64,000 nt of DNA from Pseudonocardia sp. T1-2H (GTDB lineage: Bacteria > Actinomycetota > Actinomycetes > Mycobacteriales > Pseudonocardiaceae), in the NCBI RefSeq assembly GCF_038039215.1, contig NZ_JBBPCL010000001.1:5580001-5644000 (forward strand), in the 5' to 3' direction. Within the stretch, counting starts at the first letter, position 1. Every line of letters begins with the position of its first letter. The notes beneath the pieces were generated by a model. That model searched no databases. It had not been told where the DNA came from and saw nothing but the letters and a program-made list of their open reading frames with translations. A program made the position numbers and the translations under genes. Of this stretch, positions 40,374 through 48,868 are shown piece by piece.

Positions 40374-41004
40374 ATGAGCACAGACAGCGACGTCAGCGCT
40401 TCCACCACCTCGGCCCCGCCCGCGGCACTTCCCGCCGGCAATCCCGCACTGCTGGGGCTGCCGAGCTTCCTCGTCGGCGGCATCGGCCTCACGCTCTACC
40501 TCTTCGGCTACCTGCCCGCCACCGCCGTCGGCGCACTCGTCCCGACGATGCTCGTCGTGTCCGGCTTCGGTCTGCTCGTCTCCGCGATCTGGGCCATCAG
40601 CATCGGTCAGGGCGCGGTGGGATCGATCTTCGGCGTCTTCGCCACGTTCTGGCTGAGCTACGCCTACCTCGTCCTCTCCCTGGTCAACGACTGGCTGAAG
40701 ATCCCTGCCGCGGACGCCGGGGCCGCGCAGGCCGCCTTCCTCATCGCCTGGCTGGTGGTGTTCGCGGTGCTCACGCTGGCGACGCTGCGGCTGCCGCTCG
40801 CGTTCACGGCTCTCTTCACGCTCGTGACGATCGTCGTCGCGCTCGTCCTGGTGGCCACGCTCGGCGGTCCGGCCGGGCTGCTGACGATCGCCGGCATCGG
40901 GGCGACGCTGTTCTGCCTCGTCGCCCTGTACATCTACGTCGACGGGATGAACCAGGAAGCTCGGGGGCGCCGCCCGCCCGATGGGCAACGCGCTCATCCG
41001 CTGA
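40374..41004 (+). CDS. GPR1/FUN34/YaaH (SatP-type) acetate permease, apparent frameshift
   Basis: A membrane protein of about 209 residues with six helices. The family motif appears as GNPALLGLPSF after a disordered N-terminus, followed by GLTLYLFGYL and the TLATLRLPLAFTALF segment. The last 17 codons are out of frame: at 40956-40962 (GAAGCTC) removing one A gives NQELGGAARPMGNALIR and stop TGA 41004, matching the end of the second copy (GQDLGGRAMPMGNPLVK). Predicted to import acetate or succinate with protons. A hairpin follows directly. Confidence 0.86.
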
Positions 41005-41020
41005 GCCGACCCGCGCGGCG

Positions 41021-41065
41021 CTCGTGGTCCTTCCGTTCCGCGAGGAGGAACGGAAGGGCCACGAG
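41021..41065. terminator. Bidirectional terminator hairpin
   Basis: A 19-bp stem, CTCGTGGTCCTTCCGTTCC with GGAACGGAAGGGCCACGAG, one G-U pair and a 7-base loop. It lies between the convergent permease and pentapeptide-repeat genes. Confidence 0.9.
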
Positions 41066-41067
41066 TG

Positions 41068-41667
41068 TCAGCTGATCCGGAGGCCGTGGGCGGCGGCGAA
41101 CGCCAGCGCCGTCTCGGCGTCGACCGCGGCGCCGGCCAGCCTCGCCTGCACCAGGGCGTCCGGGTCCAGGCGGGTGCCACGCAGGTCCGCGTCCTCCAGC
41201 CGGGCGTTGCGCAGCCGGGCGCCGGCGAGGTCCGCGCCCCGCAGGTCGCACGTGCGCAGGTCCGCCTCGACGAGGTTCGACTCCCGCATCCGCAGGCCCG
41301 ACAGATCCGTGCCGCGCAGGTCCGCACCGCCCAGCCCGACGAGGGTGAGGTCGCAGTCCACGAGGGTGATCGGGCGCATCCGGCAGTCCAGCAGTGTGCT
41401 GCCGAGCAGCGAGCAGCCGTGGAGCTCGATGCGCGTCAACGTGGCCCGGCGGAACGTGCAGGAGCGCATCGCACCGTTGCGGTGCACCGACTCGGACAGG
41501 TCCGCGCCGGAGAAGTCGCACTCGTCGAAGGTGCAGTTCTCGGTGCGCAGACCGGTCAGGTCCGCATCGACGAAGCTCACCCCGATGAACCGACGCCCCG
41601 TCCAGAACTGCCCGTTCGCGACCATATCGGACAGATCGAGGCCGCTGAACTCGTCGTCGTCGCGCAC
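41068..41667 (-). CDS. Pentapeptide-repeat protein
   Basis: A 199-residue soluble protein from GTG 41667. From about residue 30 it is made of A(D/N)LxX-type pentapeptides (FVDADLTGLRTENCTF, DFSGADLSES, ADLRGTDLSGLRMRESNLVEADLRTCDLRGADLAGARL), expected to fold as a right-handed quadrilateral beta helix. MfpA/Qnr proteins of this fold mimic DNA and protect gyrase, but many others have unknown roles. It is flanked by two SatP-type permease genes, convergent with one and divergent from the other. Confidence 0.88.
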   Translation of the reverse strand: MRDDDEFSGLDLSDMVANGQFWTGRRFIGVSFVDADLTGLRTENCTFDECDFSGADLSESVHRNGAMRSCTFRRATLTRIELHGCSLLGSTLLDCRMRPITLVDCDLTLVGLGGADLRGTDLSGLRMRESNLVEADLRTCDLRGADLAGARLRNARLEDADLRGTRLDPDALVQARLAGAAVDAETALAFAAAHGLRIS

Positions 41668-41830
41668 GGCCCGACTATCCCAGGGCGCGTCGGAGATCCG
41701 GTGGGCAGAGGTCCAGGTCCCAGGCCCTCCGTTCGTAGGGTCCGGCGGAGTTGTGACCGCGCGCACAATGCCCCTCGCCGGAGGTAGCGCGCTCAGGCGC
41801 TGTCTCGGTCGACTCGACGAGGAGCGACAC

Positions 41831-42474
41831 ATGAGCGTGGAAAGCGACGTGCAGGGGGGGCGCATGCCGCGGGGGAGCCGGCGACGGCCGCGGCTCCGAT
41901 CGGTAACCCGGCCCTGCTGGGTCTCATCACCTTCCTTCCCTCGGGCATCACCCTGGGTCTGTGGTTCGTGGGCTACCTCGACACCGCGACCCTGCCCGGC
42001 GGCATGATCCCGATCGTCTCGCTGTCCGCGGGCCTGTTCCTGCTGATCGCGGCGGTCTGGGCCGCACGCGAGGCCGCGAACTCGGTCGCCGCGATCTTCG
42101 GGGTGTTCTCGGCCTTCTGGCTCAGCTTCGGCCTGCTGCTCACGGGGCTGACCAGTGGCTGGTGGGGGATCCCGGATGCGGCGGCGGTGGCCAGCGTGCA
42201 GTCCACCTACCTGCTGTCCTTCACCATCGTGTTCGTCCTGCTGACCCTGGCCACGCTGCGGCTGCCGCTGGCGTTCACCGCGGGCTTCGTGTTCGTGGAC
42301 ATCACCTTCGTGCTGGCGTTCCTGGGCGTCAGCGGCGGCAACGCGGGGCTGTTCCCGATCGCCGGGATCACCACGTTCATCTTCTGTGCGATCTTCGCCT
42401 ACATCCTGTTCGACGGCTTCGGCCAGGATCTCGGCGGCCGCGCGATGCCGATGGGCAACCCGCTGGTGAAGTAG
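41831..42474 (+). CDS. GPR1/FUN34/YaaH (SatP-type) acetate permease, second copy, apparent frameshift
   Basis: About 214 residues with six helices. ATG 41831 has a GAGGAG ribosome binding site, but its frame is lost after the G7 run at 41854-41860; one extra G would read through to IGNPALLGLITFLPSGITLGLWFVGYL and the rest of the permease. The central and C-terminal parts (LATLRLPLAFTAGF, GQDLGGRAMPMGNPLVK) parallel the first copy, so the two are paralogues. The G7 tract could be an assembly error or a real slippage switch. Confidence 0.84.
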
Positions 42475-42493
42475 GGCCCTGGTGAAGTAGGGC
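42463..42493. repeat. 16-bp tandem duplication at the permease stop
   Basis: CTGGTGAAGTAGGGC occurs at 42463-42477 and again at 42479-42493. Each copy carries the LVK-stop codons, so the gene end is duplicated beyond the used stop. Confidence 0.85.
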
Positions 42494-42523
42494 AAGGAGG
42501 AGAACGATCTCGTTCCCCAGCCG

Positions 42524-42551
42524 GTGGCCCCGTCGTCCGCGGCGGGGCCAC
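42524..42551. terminator. Bidirectional terminator hairpin
   Basis: A perfect 9-bp stem GTGGCCCCG/CGGGGCCAC with a 10-base loop between convergent satP copy 2 and dnaE2. Confidence 0.75.
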
Positions 42552-42566
42552 TGCCGTGTCCGGGGG

Positions 42567-45500
42567 TCACCGGAAGTCCCGGGACTTCACCGCGACCGCC
42601 AGCGGCAGCCGTTGCAGCCGGTCCGCCACCAGGTTCAGCACCCCCTCCGGGCTGCGTTCCAGCCGGCCCCGGACCAGCAGCGCGGCGCTCCCCAGCGCCA
42701 CCGAGCGGTACCGCGCCCACAGCCCCTCGGAGCAGGTCACGTTGAGCATCCCGCTCTCGTCCTCCAGGTTCAGGAACGTGACCCCGCGGGCCGTCGCCGG
42801 GCGTTGCCGGTGGGTGACCAGCCCCCCGACCAGCACCCGGGGCGGCGGCCGGTCCGGGTCGAACGGATCCGCGAGATCGCGACGTTCCCCCGCTCCGGCC
42901 GCCCGCCCGACCGCGTCGAGCCGGTCCATCCGGATCGCACCCAGCCCGTCGAGCCGGTCCCGCAGGTGCTGCATCGGGTGGCTGTCCGGGGAGACCCCGG
43001 TGGCCCAGACGTCCGCGACCGTCAGTTCGACCTCCGTCATCCCCGGCAGCGCGGGCGCGTCCAGCCCCACGGCGCTCCCGGGCAGGTGCTCCGGGCGCAC
43101 CGCGGCGACCACCCCGGCCGCCCACAGCGCCGAGCGCCGCTCGATCCCGAAGCAGCCGAACGCCCCTGCCGTGGCCAGCGCCTCGGCCTGCCGCCCGGTG
43201 AGCCGGACCCGCCGGGCGAGGTCCGCCAGGTCCCGGTACGGGCCGTCGCGATCCCGTTCGGCCTCGATCTCCTCGGCCAGCTCGGTCCCCACCGCACGGA
43301 CGTCCCGCAGCCCGAGCCGGATCGCCGTGCCCGCCAGGCTCGCCGGATCCGGTTCGAGGACCGCCGCCGCGGCCCCGCGGTTGACGTCCGGGCGGTGGCA
43401 CCGCACCCCGTGCCGCCGGGCGTCCGCGACCAGGGACTGGGGTGAGTAGAAGCCCATCGGCTGGGAGTTCAGCAGGGCCGCGCAGAAGGCGGCCGGGTAG
43501 TAGAGCTTGAACCAGGAGCTGTAGTAGACCAGCGCCGCGAAGCTGATCGAGTGGCTCTCCGGGAACCCGAAGTTCGCGAAGGCCAGCATCTTGGTGAAGA
43601 TCGTCTCCGCCAGCTCGCCGGTGATCCCGTTCGCGGCCATCCCTTCGTAGAACCGCCCGCGCAGCGCCTCCATCCTCTCCTCGGAGCGCTTCGACCCCAT
43701 CGCACGGCGCAGCTCGTCGGCGTCCGACGGGGAGAACCCGGCGACGTCGACGGCGATCTGCATCATCTGCTCCTGGAACAGCGGCACCCCGAGGGTCTTC
43801 TGCAGGGCGTTCTCCAGCAGCGGATGGTCGTGCTCCCACTTGTCGATCCCGTTGCGGCGGCGGATGTACGGGTGCACGGAACCGCCCTGGATGGGGCCGG
43901 GCCGGATCAACGCGACCTCCACCACCAGGTCGTAGAACTCGCGGGGTTTCAGCCGGGGCAGCGTGGCCATCTGCGCGCGGGACTCCACCTGGAACACCCC
44001 GACGGAGTCCGCGCGGCGGAGCATCTCGTAGACCCGCTCGTCGCTCTCGCCCAGCTCGTGCAGCTCGACGTGGACGCCGTGGAAGGACTCCACCAGGTCC
44101 ATCATCAGGTGCAGCGCGGTGAGCATGCCCAGGCCGAGCAGGTCGAACTTGACCAGGCCGGCGGCGGCGCAGTCGTCCTTGTCCCACTGCACGACGGTGC
44201 GGTCCGCCATCCGCGCCCACTCCACCGGCACGACCTCGGACACCGGCCGGTCGCAGATCACCATGCCGCCGGAGTGGATGCCGAGATGGCGGGGGAAGCC
44301 GAGGAGCTGGTCCGCCAGCCCGAGGACCGTCGGCGGCAGGTCCTCCGGCGCGTTGCCGCCGTCGAGCCCGTGCCAGCGCTCGATCCGCTTGCTCCACGCG
44401 TCCTGCTGGCCCGGCGAGAAGCCCAGCGCCTTCGCCATGTCCCGGACCGCGGATCGCGGCCGGTAGGTGATCACGTTCGCCACCTGGGCGGCATGCGTGC
44501 GGGCGTAGCGCTGGTAGACGTACTGGATGGCCTCCTCGCGCCGGCCGGACTCGATGTCCAGGTCGATGTCCGGGTACCCGTCCCGGTCCGGGGAGAGGAA
44601 CCGCTCGAACAGCAGCTCGTGACGCACCGCGTCCACGTTGGTGATGCCCAGCGCGTAGCAGACCGCGGAGTTCGCGGCCGAGCCCCGGCCCTGGCAGAGG
44701 ATCCCGGAGCGACGGCAGAACTCGACGATGTCCGCCACGATCAGGAAGTAGCCGGAGAACTTCTTCGCCTTGATGATCCCCAGCTCGTGCTCGACCATCT
44801 CGACCGCGCGCCGGTTCTCCGCGTGGCTGCCGTAGCGCCGGGCCACACCCTGCCAGGTGAGCGCAGTCAGCCAGGACGCCTCGTCCTCTCCCGGCGGGAC
44901 GTCGAAGGGCGGCAGGTCCGGCGCCACCAGCTCCAGCTCGAAGGACAGCGCGCGGCCCAGCTCCGCCGCCCGGGCCACCGCCCCGGGGTGGCGGGCCTCG
45001 AAGCGGGCGGCCATGGCCGCACCGCTGCGCAGGTGGGCGGTGCCGGCGGGCGGGAGCCAGGCGTCCGCCTCGTCGAGGCTGCGGCGGGCCCGGACCGCCG
45101 CCAGGGCCGTGGCCAGCGGATACTGTTCCGGGGAGGCGTAGTGCGCGCCCGTCGTCGCGATCGTCGGCAGGCCCGCACGGGCCGCCAGGGCGGCCAGCAC
45201 GTCGTTGCGTTCGGTGTCCTCGGGCAGGCCCTGGTGCGTGAGCTCGACGACGACGGCGTCCCGCCCGAAGCGCTCCACCAGCTCCGCGATCGCCCGCGCC
45301 GCCGCCTCCGGCCCGGCCGCCCGCAACGCCTGGCGCACCGTGCCCTTGCGGCCCCCGGTGAGCGCGACGACCTTGCCCGCGGTGTCCGCGACGACCTCGC
45401 CCGGGTCGTACACCGGGCGGCCCTTCTCCGCGCCGCGCAGCTGCGCCGTGCTGATCGTGCGGCAGAGCGCGCCGTAGCCCTCCGGGCCGCGGGCGAGCAG

Positions 45501-45953
45501 GAGCAGATGACTGCCCTCGGGATCCGGGACGCCGTTCTGCGGGGCGGACAGGCCCAGGCTCAGCTCCGCGCCGAAGACCGTGCGCACCCCCAGCTCCCGC
45601 GCGGCCTCGGCGAAGCGGACCACGCCGTACATGCCGTCGTGGTCGGTGAGCGCGATCGACTCCAGGCCGAGACGGTGGGCCTGCTCGACCAACTCCTCCG
45701 GATGGCTCGCGCCGTCGAGGAAGCTGAAGTTGGAGTGGCAGTGCAGCTCCGCGTACGGGACGACCGGTTCGGTCCGGGGCTCCGCCGGAGGGCCCTCGTA
45801 GGGCGCGCGCTTACGCGACCAGGCGGGGCTGTCCCCGCCGTCCGCCTCCGGGCCGCCGGTGAGGCTCGACCCCGTGCGCCCGGACCCGTCCGATCGTCCC
45901 GCCAGCGCCGCCTCGAGCTCGCTCCACGGTACGTCCGGGTTGTTCCATCCCAT
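42567..45953 (-). CDS. dnaE2: Error-prone DNA polymerase DnaE2
   Basis: C-family polymerase of the SOS mutasome, 1128 residues from ATG 45953. The N-terminal PHP domain is present (ELHCHSNFSFLDGASHPEELV, ALTDHDGMYG). The palm has the catalytic acidic triad in PDIDLDIE, and GIHSGGMVI and the ESHSISFAALVYYSSW segment are typical. A C-terminal OB-fold region follows; the beta-clamp/tau-binding end of replicative DnaE1 is absent. A LexA box lies 13 bp upstream of the start. Together with ImuA/ImuB it carries out damage-tolerant, mutagenic synthesis in mycobacteria; the same role is inferred here. Confidence 0.96.
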   Translation of the reverse strand: MGWNNPDVPWSELEAALAGRSDGSGRTGSSLTGGPEADGGDSPAWSRKRAPYEGPPAEPRTEPVVPYAELHCHSNFSFLDGASHPEELVEQAHRLGLESIALTDHDGMYGVVRFAEAARELGVRTVFGAELSLGLSAPQNGVPDPEGSHLLLLARGPEGYGALCRTISTAQLRGAEKGRPVYDPGEVVADTAGKVVALTGGRKGTVRQALRAAGPEAAARAIAELVERFGRDAVVVELTHQGLPEDTERNDVLAALAARAGLPTIATTGAHYASPEQYPLATALAAVRARRSLDEADAWLPPAGTAHLRSGAAMAARFEARHPGAVARAAELGRALSFELELVAPDLPPFDVPPGEDEASWLTALTWQGVARRYGSHAENRRAVEMVEHELGIIKAKKFSGYFLIVADIVEFCRRSGILCQGRGSAANSAVCYALGITNVDAVRHELLFERFLSPDRDGYPDIDLDIESGRREEAIQYVYQRYARTHAAQVANVITYRPRSAVRDMAKALGFSPGQQDAWSKRIERWHGLDGGNAPEDLPPTVLGLADQLLGFPRHLGIHSGGMVICDRPVSEVVPVEWARMADRTVVQWDKDDCAAAGLVKFDLLGLGMLTALHLMMDLVESFHGVHVELHELGESDERVYEMLRRADSVGVFQVESRAQMATLPRLKPREFYDLVVEVALIRPGPIQGGSVHPYIRRRNGIDKWEHDHPLLENALQKTLGVPLFQEQMMQIAVDVAGFSPSDADELRRAMGSKRSEERMEALRGRFYEGMAANGITGELAETIFTKMLAFANFGFPESHSISFAALVYYSSWFKLYYPAAFCAALLNSQPMGFYSPQSLVADARRHGVRCHRPDVNRGAAAAVLEPDPASLAGTAIRLGLRDVRAVGTELAEEIEAERDRDGPYRDLADLARRVRLTGRQAEALATAGAFGCFGIERRSALWAAGVVAAVRPEHLPGSAVGLDAPALPGMTEVELTVADVWATGVSPDSHPMQHLRDRLDGLGAIRMDRLDAVGRAAGAGERRDLADPFDPDRPPPRVLVGGLVTHRQRPATARGVTFLNLEDESGMLNVTCSEGLWARYRSVALGSAALLVRGRLERSPEGVLNLVADRLQRLPLAVAVKSRDFR

Positions 45954-45966
45954 GGGCCGATCGTAC

Positions 45967-45982
45967 TCGAACATTTGTTCGA
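45967..45982. promoter_or_regulatory. LexA (SOS) box of dnaE2
   Basis: TCGAACATTTGTTCGA matches the actinobacterial SOS box. It lies 13 bp upstream of the dnaE2 ATG and 37 bp upstream of the divergent M28 peptidase ATG, so LexA could act on both. Confidence 0.93.
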
Positions 45983-46019
45983 TCGCGGTCGGGACGCCGG
46001 TCGGAGGGAGCAACGCGCC

Positions 46020-47045
46020 ATGGACCACGCTCCGTGTCCTCGGTCCGCGCGACGCCGGCCGACCGGGCGGGCCCTGCGCGCCACGGTGGTCGCGCTCGCG
46101 GCCGGGATCGCCGTCGCCTGTTCGGCGGCCGCCCCGGTCGCGCCGCCGGCGCCGGACCCGCCCGCCGTCGCCCAGCTCGTCGCGCGGACGACCGGCGACG
46201 GGGCCTACACCCATCTCCAGGCGCTCGCCGGGATCACTCAGGCCAACGGCGGGAACCGCGCCACCGGCGGCCCGGGGTACGACGCGAGCGCCGACCACGT
46301 CGCGGCCGTGCTCCGGGACGCCGGCTTCGACGTCAGCACGCCCACGTTCGTCCTCGAGCGGGACGGCCGGCGGGGCGAGTACCGCAACGTGGTCGCACAG
46401 ACCCGCACCGGCGATCCCCGCAGAGCCGTCATGGCCGGCGCGCACCTGGACTCCGTGCGCCGGGGCCTCGGCATGGACGACAACGGCACCGGCGTCGCGA
46501 GCCTCCTGGAGATCGCGACGTGGATGGGCGGCTCGCCGCCGGTGACCCGTGCCGTCCGGTTCGCGTTCTGGGGCGCCGAGGAGATCGACTACGAGGGTTC
46601 CCGCAGTTATGTGGACTCGCTGTCCGGCAACGAGACGCCCGTCCTCTACCTCAACCTCGACATGGTCGGCGCCCCGAACGCGGGCTACTTCGTGCAGGGG
46701 GCGAGCGGCGGACCGGACGGCTCCGCGACTGTCGCGATCGACCTGACCAGGCGGTTCGTCGCTCTCGGCGTGACACCGGATCCGATGGACCTGGAGGGGA
46801 AGCTCGGACTACGACCCGTTCGTGAACGCGGCATCCCCTCGGCCGGGCTGCTGGCGGGCGACTCGGAGCACAAGTCCGCGGACCAGGCCAGAAGGTGGGG
46901 CGGTGAGCAGGGCGAGGTGTTCGACCGCTGCTACCACTCGGCCTGCGACGACCTGACGAACGTCGATCGCCTCGCGCTGGACCGCTTCACCGACGTCGCG
47001 GCGGGGACGCTGGCGCGCTTCGCGTCCACCGGGGACCTGCCCTGA
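46020..47045 (+). CDS. M28 family lipoprotein aminopeptidase, local frame disturbance
   Basis: Secreted zinc aminopeptidase, 341 residues from ATG 46020 with GGAGGGAG upstream. The signal peptide ends in a lipobox (IAVAC). M28 metal motifs are visible: GAHLDSV (His, Asp), DDNGTG, WGAEE (catalytic Glu pair), LNLDMVG and the C-terminal CYHSACDD with the last His. Residues around LEGKLGLRPVRERGIPS are garbled: at 46799-46805 (GAAGCTC) one A too many, and near 46828-46831 one G too few; correcting both gives GSSDYDPFVNAGIPS, as in the next M28 gene. It is a shorter relative of that gene without the PA domain. Confidence 0.88.
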   Translation: MDHAPCPRSARRRPTGRALRATVVALAAGIAVACSAAAPVAPPAPDPPAVAQLVARTTGDGAYTHLQALAGITQANGGNRATGGPGYDASADHVAAVLRDAGFDVSTPTFVLERDGRRGEYRNVVAQTRTGDPRRAVMAGAHLDSVRRGLGMDDNGTGVASLLEIATWMGGSPPVTRAVRFAFWGAEEIDYEGSRSYVDSLSGNETPVLYLNLDMVGAPNAGYFVQGASGGPDGSATVAIDLTRRFVALGVTPDPMDLEGKLGLRPVRERGIPSAGLLAGDSEHKSADQARRWGGEQGEVFDRCYHSACDDLTNVDRLALDRFTDVAAGTLARFASTGDLP

Positions 47046-47385
47046 GACGAGGACGGGCCCGAGCACAGAAGTGCCCGTGCGACGCCGGCCGGGCGCTCCC
47101 CAGTGCCGATCGGCGTCGCACGGGCTGAACCGGGCGTGGCGGGCCGGGGGGCTCCCCAGCAGCCGGTCCCCGTCACTCTCGGAGGTCTCGCTCCCCTGCG
47201 CTGTGAGATCAGTTCACCGCCTCCACCTGTGACGTACCTGTGAGACGCCCGTGCGTGGGCCGTGGCTTCCCGTGCCACCCGTTCGGGTGTGCCCGCTCCC
47301 GGGACGTGGCGTCCGCACGTGGCGGACACTGATCCCCGTCATCCGAGCCCGCACGGCGCCGGACGGAACGGACCTAGGGAGCGCG
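47046..47385. other. Intergenic region between two M28 genes
   Basis: This 340-bp region holds the terminator at 47073-47125 and then the promoter region of the second M28 gene. AGGGA at 47377-47381 gives its ribosome binding site. No small gene is supported. Confidence 0.6.
47073..47125 (+). terminator. Terminator hairpin after the first M28 gene
   Basis: A perfect 15-bp stem GCCCGTGCGACGCCG/CGGCGTCGCACGGGC with a 23-base loop. Confidence 0.8.
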
Positions 47386-48807
47386 ATGCACCACCGGCCG
47401 ACCCTCTCCGGAGCCGCCACGCTGGTCACGGCCCTGAGCTGCGCGGCCGCGCTGGTCGCCTGCGGGAGTCCGGCCCCACCCGAACCGGACCAGGGGTTGC
47501 CCGCCGCCCTGGTCTCCCAGGTGTCCGGCGACGGCGCGTACGCGCACCTGCAGGAGCTGCAGCGGATCGCGGACGCGAACGGCGGGAACCGGGCCGTCGG
47601 CACGCCGGGGTACGACGCGAGCGTCGAGTACGTGGCCGGAAAGCTGCGCGACGCCGGGTACGACGTCCGGACGCCCTCCTTCGAGGCCACGACCTTCACC
47701 GTGCAGACCCAGACCCTGACGGTCGACGGCGCGCCGGTCGAGGCCGTCGCGCTCGGCTTCTCGCCCTCGACGCCGGGCCCCCTCACCGCGCCGCTCGCGG
47801 TGATCGCGCAGGACGACACCTCGGGCTGCGAGGCGAGCGACTTCGCCGGGATCCCGGCCGGGGCGATCGCCGTGGTCCGCCGCGGGACCTGCACGTTCGG
47901 GGTGAAGTCCCAGCTCGCGGGCGCGGCCGGGGCGGCCGCCGTGGTCGTCGTGAACACCGAGGACGGGCCGCTCAACGGCACTCTCGGCGAGACGCCGGGG
48001 GCCGTCCCGAGCGCGGGCGTCCGCAGCTCGGTGGGCGCCGGGCTGGTCGCGAAGAACGGTGCGCAGGCTGTACTGACCCTGGCGACGACGATCGAGAAGA
48101 AGGCGACCCGCAACGTGATCGCCCAGACCCGCACCGGCGACACCGCGAACGTGGTCATGGCCGGCGCGCATCTCGACTCGGTGCCGCAGGGGCCCGGGAT
48201 CAACGACAACGGCACCGGCACCGCAGGGCTGCTGGAGCTCGCGACCCGGCTCGGCGGCTCCCCGGCCACCCGGAACGCGGTGCGGTTCGCCTGGTGGGGC
48301 GCGGAGGAGGAGGGCCTGCTGGGCTCGACCGCCTACGTCCGGGACCTGCCCGCGGAGGAACGTCCGTCGATCGCGCTCTACGTGAACCTCGACATGATCG
48401 GTTCGCCGAACCCCGGCTACCTGGTCTACGACGGTGACGACTCGGACAAGGTGGGGGCCGGCCCCGGGCCGCAGGGCTCGGCGACGATCGAGCAGGTCCT
48501 CTTGGACCAGCTCCGCACCACCGGGGTGACGCCGGCGGGCACGGACTTCGACGGGCGCTCGGACTACGGGCCGTTCATCGAGGCGGGCATTCCCGCCGGC
48601 GGTCTGTTCACCGGCGGGGAGGAGGTCAAGACGCCGGAGCAGGCGGCCCGGTGGGGTGGCGAGGCCGGCAAGCCCTACGACTCCTGCTACCACCAGGCCT
48701 GCGACACCCTGGCGAACGTGGACCGGACCGCGCTGGACCGCAACGTCGACGCGCTGGCCGGGGCGGTCGGCCGGTTCGCGCTCTCCCTCGACGGGATGCG
48801 CCCCTGA
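47386..48807 (+). CDS. M28 family lipoprotein aminopeptidase with PA domain
   Basis: Exported zinc aminopeptidase, 473 residues from ATG 47386. A lipoprotein signal ends at ALVACGS. A PA (protease-associated) domain at about residues 120-235 (DFAGIPAGAIAVVRRGTCTFGVK and GAAAVVVVNTEDGPL) is inserted before the M28 catalytic domain: GAHLDSV, NDNGTG, WGAEEEG, VNLDMIG, SDYGPF and CYHQACD, all intact. It resembles Streptomyces-type secreted aminopeptidases. It is a paralogue of the preceding gene. Confidence 0.93.
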   Translation: MHHRPTLSGAATLVTALSCAAALVACGSPAPPEPDQGLPAALVSQVSGDGAYAHLQELQRIADANGGNRAVGTPGYDASVEYVAGKLRDAGYDVRTPSFEATTFTVQTQTLTVDGAPVEAVALGFSPSTPGPLTAPLAVIAQDDTSGCEASDFAGIPAGAIAVVRRGTCTFGVKSQLAGAAGAAAVVVVNTEDGPLNGTLGETPGAVPSAGVRSSVGAGLVAKNGAQAVLTLATTIEKKATRNVIAQTRTGDTANVVMAGAHLDSVPQGPGINDNGTGTAGLLELATRLGGSPATRNAVRFAWWGAEEEGLLGSTAYVRDLPAEERPSIALYVNLDMIGSPNPGYLVYDGDDSDKVGAGPGPQGSATIEQVLLDQLRTTGVTPAGTDFDGRSDYGPFIEAGIPAGGLFTGGEEVKTPEQAARWGGEAGKPYDSCYHQACDTLANVDRTALDRNVDALAGAVGRFALSLDGMRP

Positions 48808-48810
48808 GCG

Positions 48811-48866
48811 GAAGCACCGGGCCGGGAGCACCGGGCCGGAAGCACGGAGCCTGGAGCACCGGGCGG
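48811..48866. repeat. Short imperfect tandem repeat
   Basis: Four degenerate copies of a unit near GGAGCACCGGGCCG fill the gap between the convergent M28 and imuB genes. It is possibly structured RNA at both 3' ends. Confidence 0.65.
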
Positions 48867-48868
48867 GG

